DNA of 64,000 bases from a bacterium (lineage in GTDB: Bacteria > Planctomycetota > Planctomycetia > Pirellulales > Pirellulaceae): positions 124,001 through 188,000 of the forward strand of contig JAUIGN010000005.1 in assembly GCA_030430075.1 (NCBI GenBank). The letters are read 5' to 3'. Positions 20,401-30,100 of this stretch are shown here, piece by piece. The notes under the pieces are model-generated. The model saw only the letters and a list, made by a program, of their open reading frames with translations. It was not told the origin of the DNA and ran no database searches. Both the position numbers and the translations under genes were made by a program. Positions within the stretch are counted from its first letter, which is position 1. Each line of letters opens with the position of its first letter.

Positions 20401-23400
20401 GCAGGGCGGAGACCTGATGGGCGGCGAGACGGTTATCGTTCGGCTCCAACGGATCGGACTCGAGGATCACCTGGCGCCCCAGTTCGTCGCTCCCGGTACC
20501 GGCGGAGACCGGGTTGACGGGCGTCACCTGGACCGCTTCCAATCGGTCATAGACGATCGGCGCCAGCCCGCCGACCTTGACAAAGCCGCTCAACTCGTCC
20601 ACCTCCTCGCGCCAGAGAATGGTGTCACCCTCCTCGTCGTCGACCACCAACGCCTGGTCCTTGCCCAGACCGCCGGAAAGCACGAACGAGACCAAGTTGG
20701 TCGCGTCGCCGGCGAGCGACTGGTCGACTTCGACACGAAACAGATCGTCGTCGCGCCCGCCGTCGACGAGGACTTTCAGATACTCCCGGGCCGTGACATG
20801 CACGTACTCGTTGAACACGTTGCTGCCGTCAAACTTGTCAATGGAGAAGACTCCTTTGACCACCCGCTGGTCGATTTCCACCTCATTGGGGGCGGACTGG
20901 ATCAAGTTGATCGCATCCGGATAGTTGCTGCCCTGGATCACCAGGCCGCCGTTGCCTTCCAGGATCAGGTTCGCAACGCCGAGGAACTCGACGGTCGGTT
21001 CGAACGGGTCGTCGGTCGCGAAATTGCCCGTCGTGAGGCCGGTCGCCTCCAGTGTCAGCACATCGCTGTCGTCACCGTCGTGGCGAGCCGTTAGCTGCTG
21101 GTCGCCGGCGTCCACGATGACGTGCGTGCCGGTGACGGTGACGTCGCCGTAGGTGCCGTTTTCCGTGCTGATAACGCCGTGATCGAGGTCGAACTCGAGA
21201 TGGTCATTCGGTTCGGCCTGGTAACGCAACGTATTTTCGCCAAGCCCCATATTGACGTCGATCGCAACCCCGATCCCAGGCACGACGTGGACGAAGTCGT
21301 GGGCCGAGGCGAGTTCCAGCGAAAGCCGGTCGGCGTCGGTCGTATCGTGAATGAACTCGGTGAGCATTGGGTTGAGCCCCCCGTAGTCGATCGTCGTCAT
21401 GCCGTCTCCACCCACAATCGAGACATCGCTGTTCACGAACGGCATGTCCAGACTGCCCACGTACAGAGAATCGCTCCCCGTGCCCGTGTCAAACCGGCGG
21501 GTTTCGAAGTCGCGAAAGCGGACCGGTGCGTAGACCAGCGTCCCGGCCGCTGATTCGGCAACCAGCGTAAAGTTGCCGCTGTTACCGAACGACGGCGTGA
21601 AGAAGACGGTATCGCTGGAGCCTGCCTGCGGTTCCTGGACATGCAGCGTGTCGTCGCCCCCCAGGCCGACAAAGGTGAGCTCCAGAATCTGCTCGAAGGA
21701 AATCACCGTGTTGCCGATTTCGATCGTGCCGGCTTCAATGCTGTCGGCGTCGGGCGTATAGACCACCTCCTCGTCTTCGTCATACCCTTCCAAGATCAAG
21801 GCATCCGTGCCCGTCGGGCCGGTGCCCAGGATGTTGATCTCCGTGAACTCGGTCACGCCGTTGAGGGCGACCGAGAAGGTGTCGCCACCATTCAGGCCGT
21901 CCATCAGGACGGTGCTGCCTTCGCCGAAATTCAACAGTTCCATGCCGACCTGGCCGTCGTTGGCGAAGAAGGCGCTGCCCGCTTCGGTCCCGACGAAACG
22001 GACGAAATTCGACTCGTCACCCCCTTCGAAGCTGGCGCTGCCCACCGCCCCGTTGGCATCGAACGTGACGCTGTCTTCGACATCGATGAAGGCGAACGGA
22101 TCATCACCGATCAGGAAGGATCCCGTGTTGTCGTCACCCAACTGCGGGACCGTTACGTCGAACGGCGCGCTGTCGTCCCAGATGATCTCCACGGCATCGA
22201 CTTCGTCGCCGCCGAAGAAGGTGACACCGTTCGGGTAGGAGAGGCGGCCATGGATAATCAGGGTGTCGTCGCCGAGGCTGCCCAGGATGCGGTCACCTTC
22301 CTCGCCCAGAATCTGAATCTCTTCCACCTCCGTCAAAATGAAGTTGGTTGCCGCCGCCAGCACACCATTCGTATCGTAACGCTCGTAGCGGATCAGGTTG
22401 CCGTCGCCGTCTCCGTAGAGGTGAATTTCATCGGACGTGTCCGTGCCGGAAATCAACAGGGTGTCGTCTCCCGGTCCACCATGGAAAATGTCCGTATCGT
22501 TCAGCGATTGCCGGTTGACGAGGAAGGCGTCATTCTCGGTTCCGCCCTCGAATTCGTCGTCGACGACGCCGCCCACGACCGTGTCGTTGCCCGACCCGCC
22601 GCTGACATAGGTCGGAATCGTCATCGCACTGAGGTCGGCCCGATCATCGAGGTCATTCAGATCGAGCGACATGCGGAGGTCGCCCGTGACACTGGAGGTG
22701 AGGAAACCGGCGAGCCCCAGCAGCATATCCAGCCCGGGGACGCCCTTCACGATGTCACCGATGTCGGCGCCCGCCGGAATCTCGAATTCGGGAATCGTAT
22801 ACGCATCGGCAAACTGGTTGTCAAAGTCGTCGATCACCGATGGGTCATAGACGGGGATCAGCGTGCCGAGGCCGGGATCCCCGCCTGAGAAATCGAGCAC
22901 GTCGAGCGGCAGCAGGCCGGGGACCTCGATTTCCGGAATGGTGATCGTCGAATCCATCGAGGCGCCGTTGAGCAGATCCAGGAGCGGATCGAGCGGTTCG
23001 ACGAGCGGCCCGAGGCCCACGAAATCCAGAATCGAGCCGATCGCGCCGGGGTTGATGGCGATCGCCTCCACGTCGGGCACGCCGCCGATAAACTCGGTGA
23101 CCGGCAGATCAATCGAAAAACCTGCGTCGCCGGCGAACGAAAGCCCCACACCCAGGTTGACATCGAAGCCGACGCCCAAGTACGCGGAAATGGGTGTCAG
23201 CTCATAACCGACGCCAATATCGCCCGCCACGTAGACACTGCCACCGGCGTCCACCGACGTTGCCAGGCTCAAGTTCGTTCCCACCGAAAAGGAGTCGAGG
23301 ACCGCTTTGTTGGCGACCGGAGGGACGCGGAATACGGGCACGTGCCCGCTGTCGTCGATCAAGATCAGCGATTCCAGTGCGGCGGTCGTCACCCGCACAT

Positions 23401-23668
23401 CGTTGACCTCGCCAGGGAACGCCTGGTAGATCGCCGCGCTGTCGAATCCGCCCGTCAAGAGCGTGTCGATTTCGGCGAGGACCAGCGGGGGAATCAGGGG
23501 TTCCAGCGACGGCGGCACGGCGACGCCGCCCGGTGCGACCACGGCCAGCAGGTCGCGGCGCTCGAGGTGCTCCAGTTGCGACCAACGGCGCCGGTTGGGA
23601 ACGCGGTGCGATGACTTGCGTCGACGAGCTTCCTTGGTGCGGTCGCGGAACATGGTCGATTTGCGCAT
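17462..23668 (-). CDS. Large secreted RTX / PPC-like / dockerin protein (paralogue 1)
   Basis: 2,068 aa, complete. AAAGGAA 6 nt before the ATG supports the start. Order: basic leader with LEHLERRDLLAVV at about residues 33-45 (LEPR-XLL-like); an N-terminal part of about 300 aa unique to this copy; RTX-like GGSGNDTVVGG and GGPGDDTLL repeats from about 353; a PPC-like domain from about 1074 (EPNDNR, later DEDW); a CxxxxxxxxC segment (about 1300); four FG-GAP-like loops GDWDGDG, GDWDDDG, GDWDGSG and GDFDAD between about 1515 and 1685; a proline run; four dockerin-like Ca2+ loops (about 1810, 1847, 1895, 1933); and a conserved tail ending LLDLLAEDVGPSWLDG. Family knowledge: dockerin loops and PPC domains occur in secreted surface proteins. 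No cohesin partner is visible here. Role inferred: extracellular, Ca2+-dependent, structural or binding; no catalytic motif seen. Confidence 0.93.
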   Translation of the reverse strand: MRKSTMFRDRTKEARRRKSSHRVPNRRRWSQLEHLERRDLLAVVAPGGVAVPPSLEPLIPPLVLAEIDTLLTGGFDSAAIYQAFPGEVNDVRVTTAALESLILIDDSGHVPVFRVPPVANKAVLDSFSVGTNLSLATSVDAGGSVYVAGDIGVGYELTPISAYLGVGFDVNLGVGLSFAGDAGFSIDLPVTEFIGGVPDVEAIAINPGAIGSILDFVGLGPLVEPLDPLLDLLNGASMDSTITIPEIEVPGLLPLDVLDFSGGDPGLGTLIPVYDPSVIDDFDNQFADAYTIPEFEIPAGADIGDIVKGVPGLDMLLGLAGFLTSSVTGDLRMSLDLNDLDDRADLSAMTIPTYVSGGSGNDTVVGGVVDDEFEGGTENDAFLVNRQSLNDTDIFHGGPGDDTLLISGTDTSDEIHLYGDGDGNLIRYERYDTNGVLAAATNFILTEVEEIQILGEEGDRILGSLGDDTLIIHGRLSYPNGVTFFGGDEVDAVEIIWDDSAPFDVTVPQLGDDNTGSFLIGDDPFAFIDVEDSVTFDANGAVGSASFEGGDESNFVRFVGTEAGSAFFANDGQVGMELLNFGEGSTVLMDGLNGGDTFSVALNGVTEFTEINILGTGPTGTDALILEGYDEDEEVVYTPDADSIEAGTIEIGNTVISFEQILELTFVGLGGDDTLHVQEPQAGSSDTVFFTPSFGNSGNFTLVAESAAGTLVYAPVRFRDFETRRFDTGTGSDSLYVGSLDMPFVNSDVSIVGGDGMTTIDYGGLNPMLTEFIHDTTDADRLSLELASAHDFVHVVPGIGVAIDVNMGLGENTLRYQAEPNDHLEFDLDHGVISTENGTYGDVTVTGTHVIVDAGDQQLTARHDGDDSDVLTLEATGLTTGNFATDDPFEPTVEFLGVANLILEGNGGLVIQGSNYPDAINLIQSAPNEVEIDQRVVKGVFSIDKFDGSNVFNEYVHVTAREYLKVLVDGGRDDDLFRVEVDQSLAGDATNLVSFVLSGGLGKDQALVVDDEEGDTILWREEVDELSGFVKVGGLAPIVYDRLEAVQVTPVNPVSAGTGSDELGRQVILESDPLEPNDNRLAAHQVSALQGVNRTPNIGDPGLTDPFGPNTTVRGDEDWVSFTATTTGTYRFFLVFDDVPTLENGQPGLPGDGNLDLTIYDAAGTFLANGKPLDTLGTNIPNLTPNGTTPFIVSRTVDENGTQVCDAGMRPDPRSPTVCQQIGPAGEFVDIGVEEGTTVFARVNGHTPEAVNNYNVFVLSPLDLAEGTIADQGRDSDLGTDAAEISDPPGGGLRIVKTEINSFDTSAPDDRPDCDTGLFEAGCRSVFPTDVKVTPTFQVESITLFLESFPPRAPGFQYEAIHETIAHQLGNYELVGQHSGPIEFDAVTVKNDEVVLGETATGTVTLHFEAPLPDDRYTLIVRDTLVDPAIRPLDGETNAITPVDEDEFRSGNGVPGGDFVGEFTIDTRVEVGTFYAGSFWLDLNGNGIFDPDNPDPLNRDAVYQFGENEELVDKTVIGDWDGDGFDEIGLFALDKSTGTYRFRLDRNSNGIFDPGNGPGDDPLAFEFLPNSGAGVEPVVGDWDDDGTDNIGVLSTGQWILDLDDNGVIDYATELFPTNFSGLPFAGDWDGSGVVRVGSYDMQAGKFRFDINDDKIFDPTSDLEIEYRVPGLERPLVGDFDADFDTNIGLLIADTQTASPGLIAQWLLDLGDPAANPLLELTDTFDGSDDFADLGSPGDGKFQPAPTGNTGTPLVYQDVFFQVRDARFTPVVGNFDLPLTRPVDPDATIAPPPPPPPASGNEFHNDALPTDVDNDGMTTPADAAELGAFLGANGIQPTSALTFSGLYWDVDDDELITPQDYLAIVNFLGGGGEGEAITEASSLETAGWYQNNLKPADVNLDGFVSASDARVIANQINAHGIQMELNVPFRGNFVDPNGDGFVTGRDFLLVANLINQQISDTGPAEVAGEGESWGFVPATAAAGSQLGLASQDVLGHLPAAPGATRDAGPSSDQQPMMPLTELTATAPSASTAPAMEGNAASEVLDEETSLDESLLDLLAEDVGPSWLDG

Positions 23669-24193
23669 GACGATTCCTTTTCAAAAACTGTGGGGGGGGA
23701 AATAGAGCCGATGCCCCTCGAGACGACCGCCTTATCAAGCAGCCAGCAGCCCATCGCAGGATGTCAAGGAATGACTTCTCTGGCAGTCCGTTGCGGTGGA
23801 GGAAGATAGCAGGTTGACCCGGACTCGGAAGCCAACTCGGCTTCTTTGACCGGACATCGTCCGCTCAGTGTAGCCGTTGCGAATCGGACCGCCTACGGTC
23901 GCACCGTCCGGATTAGGGAGGCGTTTTGGGAAACGGCGCTACGACCACCGAATCTGTCCCGCAGCGCGTGTAGCCTTGATGGTTCACAAATGCGCATCGC
24001 AGACCCGATTACGGCATGCAGCGGATGACGTACGTAACGGCGCGTAACGGCGGAATCGGTGCCGCGCCGTGTTAGATGCAAGGAAGATACTGGCGTACAA
24101 GAAAGAAAGGCGGCCCGCCCGGCATCTTGATGTTGGGCGAGCCGCCTGAGGTGTCGTCAAGTTCCTCGGTCGAATCGAGGCGCGGGCCGTTGA
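23669..24193. other. Intergenic between tandem paralogues, no gene seen
   Basis: Holds a strong terminator (24098-24147) for the upstream minus-strand gene and, next to 23668, the ribosome site of the downstream one. No open frame with recognisable content. Confidence 0.6.
24098..24147 (-). terminator. Rho-independent terminator of the 24194-30283 gene
   Basis: Arms 24147-24135 and 24120-24108 form 12 pairs with one internal mismatch (AGGCGGC/GCCGCCT and CGCCC/GGGCG), loop of 14 nt. On the minus strand the stem is followed by TTTCTTTCTT. It begins about 47 nt after the stop codon. Confidence 0.75.
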
Positions 24194-27100
24194 CTAGCCG
24201 GCCGGCCAGGATTGGCCGACGTCTTCGGCCAGCAGGTCGAGCAGACCGGCGTCGAGCGGTTCGTCTTCGTCCAGCACGTCGACCACCGCCTCCGGAACCC
24301 GATTCGCAGTCGGCAAGTTGGCTGCCGGCAGGGGCGGCGCCACGTCAAGGCGCGTACCCGTCGTTGCAACGTGGCGATCGAGGTTGCCGACCGTGGACGC
24401 CGGCGTCGCGGCCGGCCTTTCCTGAGCAATAACACGCAATTGGAAATCACCGGCGACCGGCGCGGCGCCCCGTCCCTCGCCTTCCCCTTCGCCGGATCCG
24501 CCCAACTGCTGGTTGATCAGATTGGCGACGAAGAGGAAATCCCGGCCGGTGACATAACCGTCACCGTTCGGATCGACGAAGTTGCCTCGGAAACGGATGT
24601 CCAATTCCATTTGAATGCCGTTGGCATTGATCTGGTTGGCAATCGCCCGCGCATCACTGGCCGCGATCACGCCGTCCAGATTGACGTCGGCCGGTTCGGC
24701 ATCGTTGTGGAACCAACCCGCAGTTGCCAGGTTGGAATCCGCGGTGAGCGCTTCGCCTTCCCCGCCGCCGCCCAGGTAGTTGACGACCGCCAGGTAGTCT
24801 TGCGGCGTCACCATCTCGTCGTTGTCGACATCCCAGAAGAAACCGGAGAACGTGAGTGCCGAAGTGGGCTGGATTCCGTTCATGCCCAAGAACATGCCCA
24901 TTTCCGTGGCATCGGCCGGCGTCGTCATGCCGTCGTCATCCACGTCCGTCGGGCGGGGGGCGTTGTGGAATGGGTTGCCGCCCATGGGGGGCGGGGGCGG
25001 TGGAGGAGGTGCGATCATCGCCGTCGGGTCGACCGGCCGGGTCAACGGCAGGTCGAAGTTGCCGACCACTGGGGCGAAGCGGGCGTCGCGGACTTGAAAG
25101 AACACATCCTGGTAGACGAGCGGCGTGCCGGTGATGCCGGTCGGCGCGGGTTGGAAGATCCCATCGCCGGGACTGCCCATGTCGGCAAAGTCGTCGTTGC
25201 CGTCCGCTGCATCGGTCAATTCCATGAGTGGGTTGGCGGCCGGATTGCCCAGATCAAGCAGCCACTGGGCGATCAGGCCTGGCGAGGCCGTCTGGGTATC
25301 CGCGATCAGCAGCCCGATGTTCGTATCGAAGTCCGCATCGAAGTCGCCGACCAACGGGCGTTCCAGGCCCGGAACATGGTACTCAAGTTCGAGATCGTTG
25401 TTCGGATCGAAGATCTTGTCGTCGTCGATGTCGAAGCGGAATATGCCGGCCTGCATGTCATAGGAGCCGACCCGCACGACGCCGGACCCATCCCAGTCAC
25501 CGGCGAACGGGAGCCCGCTGAAATTGGTGGGGAACAGTTCCGTGCTGTAATCGATGACTTGATTGTCGTCCAGGTCGAGGATCCACTGCCCGGTCGACAA
25601 GACGCCGATGTTGTCGGTGCCGTCGTCGTCCCAGTCACCGACGACCGGCTCGACACCGGGCCCCGAGTTCGGCAGGAACTCGAAGGCCAGGGGATCGTTC
25701 GCCGGATCGTTGCCCGGATCAAAGATGCCGTTGGAGTTGCGGTCCAGCCGGAAGCGATACGTCCCGGTGCTCTTGTCGAGTGCGAACAGACCGATCTCGT
25801 CAAAACCATCGCCGTCCCAGTCGCCGATCACGGTCTTGTCGACAAGCTCTTCGTTTTCTCCGAACTGGTAAACCACGTCCCGGTTGAGCGGGTCCGGGTT
25901 GTCGGGGTCAAAGATGCCGTTCTGGTTGAGGTCCAACCAGTAAGAGCCGGCATAGAAGGTCCCGATCTCGACACGCGTGTCGACGGTGAACTTGCCGACA
26001 AAGTCCCCGCCGGGGACGCCGTTGCCGGACTTGAATTCGTCTTCGTTGACCGGAATGATCGCGTTCGTCTCGCCGTCCAGGGGTTGGATGGCCGGGTCGA
26101 CGAGCGTATCTCTCACGACGAACGTGTAGCGGTCATCGGGCAGCGGCGCATTGAAATGCAAAGTCACGGTCCCTTTGGCCGTTTCACCCAGTTCGACCGC
26201 CCCGTTGTCCACCACCACGTCGGCGAATTCGATCGGGCCCGTATGTTCGCCGACCAGTTCGTAGTTCCCCAGTTGCAGGGCGATCGTCTCGTGAATCGCT
26301 TCGTACTGGAAGCCCGGTCCGCGCGGCGGGAAACTCTCCAGAAAGACCGTAATACTTTCCACCTGGAATGTCGGCGTTTCCTGCGTGTCGGTCGGGAAGA
26401 TGGTGCGACATCCGGCGTCGAAGGCTCCGGTCATGCAATCCGCTCGATCCTGGTCCGCCGGATTGAAGCTGTTGATCTCGACCTTGTTGATCCGCAGGCC
26501 GCCGCCCGGGGGATCGGAAACGCCGTCGGCCGCGACTTGCTCGCGAGCATCGGCTTCCGGCGTGCCCGCGGCAACCAGTTCCTGCACCTTGGCTTCAATG
26601 ATGCCGTCCCGCAGGAGGTCGGCGATCGGGCCGTCGGCGACCTCGGCGGGGCTGAGGGCCACCAGGTCGTATTCGTTGACCACGGCCGGTGTGGCCCCTT
26701 TGATGCGGACGTAGATCGTGGTGTTCTGCTCGACCCCGACCGTGGCAATCTTGCCGGTCCTGCCAACCTGTTCGCCCGCGATCGGGTTGCCGTCAATATC
26801 CTTGGCGTTCCCTAACGGGCTACCGATGATCTGCAACTCGCCAATGCCCTCGTCAAGCAGGGGCAGGGACGTGTCGTCCACGGACGTGGTGTCGGCATCG
26901 ACAATCAGGTTGCCCCGTTCGTCGTAGATGAGCAGATCCAGCTCGCCGCAGTCGGGGAGGCCCGGGTTGCCGTTGGGCAACTCGCAGTTATTCATCGGGT
27001 CACCCACCTCTTCAAAGAACAGCACGAAGAGGTAGGTGCCCGTCGTATCCGCCTCGTAGCGGTACCAGTCTTCGTCACCGGGAATTTGGTTGCCGAACAG

Positions 27101-30100
27101 GTCGACGCCGGGCGTGCCGATATTGGGATTCCGGTTGACACCCACCAGGTCGCTGATCTCGTGGGCCGTAAAGCGGTTGTCGTTCGGTTCCATCGGATCG
27201 GCTTCCAGCATCACGACGCGCCCCTCCTGGGTGCCATCTCCGCTGCCGCCGGCGACCGGGTCCACGGGATAGAATTTCAGCGTCTCGATTTCGGCATAGT
27301 CGACTGGCGGGTGATCGCCGACTTTCACAAAGCCGCTCTGTTCGTTGACTTCTTCGCGACGCAGAATCGTGTCCCCGGGACCATTGTCGATAATCGCCAA
27401 CTGATCCTTGCCGTTACCTCCAAACATGGAGAAGGCCAGCTCGTTCGAGTCGGACTGCTGATCGGGACCCATCGGTGGTGCCATGCAGCTGTTATCTGCC
27501 ACGCATTGGAAGACCTCCAGTTGCACAAAGTCGTGTTGCCGGCCGAGATCCGTGAAGATCTGGTCGTAGCCGATTGCCTGTACCGGGACAAAGTCGGTTC
27601 CGGGACCCGCGGCCGTGCCGACCGTCTGGTTGATCGTCGCGGTGTTATGGAACTCCTGCACGATGTTGACCACGTCGATCAAATCGGTACCCGTATAGAA
27701 CAGGGTCCCGCCCTGGGCGAAGAAGTTGACCTCTGTTGTTTCGTGGAACGAAACCTTGGGCTGCAGCTCACTCTCGAACCGGAAGATCCCCGACGTGGGG
27801 CCGGTGGGCTGCAGTTCTAAACGGTCAGAGATGCTGTCGGTCCGGCGGTAGGCGAGCAGATCGCCCGAGTCGTCCGGCAACGCACCGTGCTCGACGTTCA
27901 GCACCTGGCTGCCGGCGTTGATATTGACGCGGGAGATTCCGGTCATCTCGATCGAGCCGTACATCGGATCCTGGCGGAGCGTGATGCGGTTGTCCAGTTG
28001 CCCCAGCGTTCCGTCATTGCTCGACGTGGTGGAGTCCATGTCGAACAGGATTTCATTGTTGGGGCGGGCGTGGAAGGTGACAAAGTCGCCATCACCTTCG
28101 CCAAGGTGCAGGAACAGTTCCACACCTTCACCGGGCGTCACATCAACCCGGTCGTGGGCCGTGGGAAACTCGATGCTGAGCCCGAAGCGATTTCCGACCT
28201 CTGAGAAAAACTCGGTCGGCTCAACGCCGTCGCCGGCGGACAGATCGACCTTCGTCGAACTACCGGCGCCGCCGTCCCCGCCCACGACTTCGACGTCCGT
28301 ATTGGAACCGATGAAGTCCTCCGTATCCAGCAGGACCAGGTCATCGCCGCCCGCCATCATGAAGTGGCGACGCTCGAAGCCGTCGTATTGGACCTGGCTG
28401 TGTTTGTGGTTGCCCGTCTTGAGGATGAACTGCCCCGGCTGCTCGGCCGAATTCACCGAGGGCAGAATCTCGAAGATGTCGTCATTGGGCGTCGCGTTGA
28501 CAATCAACAGATCGTCCAGGGCATCGTTGCCCGCCGCTTCCCCACCGATCAGCTCGACGGCATTGATGCCTTCGAAGTTGACCGTTAACGTCCCGTTCAC
28601 GTTGCCGTCGGAGGCTTCGATGGTACCGCGATCCGCCCGGTCGCCGTGACTGTACTCGATCGTGTCCATCAGGGAGTTGCTGCCCTGGAAGTACAGCTGG
28701 TCGCCGTCACCGAAACGGCCGCCGCTGGGCAACTGGCCGTTAACGTTGATTGTCTCAAACGTCATCTGGCCGCCCGTGCCGGTCGGGTCATCGGACGTGT
28801 CGACCGTAATGACGTCGGCCCCCCCGTTGCTGTTCAGGTTCAACGTGCCGGTAGCGGCCAGTCGTACGATGGCGTATTCGTCAATCAGCAGCGATGAGTA
28901 CGACTCGCCGTCGCGAATCTCGGGGAAGACCGAAATCTCGTTCCCGGCGTCGCTGGCCTCGAACGTGGTCGTGGTCAGGTTCGGCCCAATCACCTGCAGC
29001 GTCTCCGCCGCGTCGAATTCGTGCGACTGGGCGCCGTCGAAGTTGAAGAAAGTCAGCGTCCCCTCGGCCCACCGCTGCAGGGCGAATTCGGTTGCCATCG
29101 TTTCGAGCGTGATTTCGTCGATGCCGTCGCCCGTGCCGATGGCAAACGCGCCGTCGAACATTTCCAGGCCGGTGATCGTCACCAGATCATCGCCGCCACC
29201 GGCATCCAGACCGATCTCTTCGATGTTGCTGATGTTATACGTGTTGGTAACGCCGTTGACCGTGAACGTGAAATTGGAAGCACTGGTAAAGTTGATTTCA
29301 ATGACGTCGCTCTGGTCGAAGCCCGTTAGTACCAGCAGGTCAGAGCCGGCTCCGCCGTCGAGCGTCTTGGTTTTACCATTGGAACCGGGATTATGAATAA
29401 AGGTGTCCGTGCCGTCGCCACCGTCTGCGTCATCGGTGCCGGTTCCGAGTGTAATGGAGTCATTGCCCGATCCGAGATCCACACTGGAGTCTCGCTCGAA
29501 GGCCGTCAGGTCGACGGTGTCATCCATATTGCCCGCCTCGACGGTGAAGGTCCCCGCCGACGAAGCGGCCCCGATAATTCCCAAGCCAGTCAGCAGGGCG
29601 GTGAAGATCGCCACGTTGGCAACTTCGGGTGGGGCGCCGTCGAGTGCCTTGAGCAAATAAGCTGCCGAGATCTGACCGGGAATGGCGGCCAAGGTGGCAA
29701 CCGCGCCCGGGCCTGCCGGGATAATCGCGTTGCCGCCTGGCAAGGCGGTGACGGAGTCCAGGAGGGAAAACGAAATATCGACCTGGCTGGTCGACTCGTC
29801 ACCGTCCGCCGCCCCCACCACGTCCTGAGGACCGGGCACGAGCATGCCGGACCCCGTCAACGTGCAGGTCAAGGGGCCGCCGTTTCCTGCCGCGACGGCC
29901 ACCGTACCCAAGCAGGTGGCAGGGCCGTACGGGCCCGGAAAGGTCACCGTCGTCAAGTGGTTGGCTTCGTCACCCGTGATACTCAGCTCGATCGACGACA
30001 GAAAGTCGGGATTAAAGGCCCCTGGAATGTATCCCCATTGGTGCGACACTTCATCTGAGATGGTAATCCACTCGAAATCACTCGTAATCACAAAATGGTT

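Noticed and set aside
17684..21094. Plus-strand open frame of 1,136 codons, and 24212-26815 likewise
   Set aside because: Antisense shadows of the two dockerin paralogues. The minus-strand products have leader, domains and terminators.
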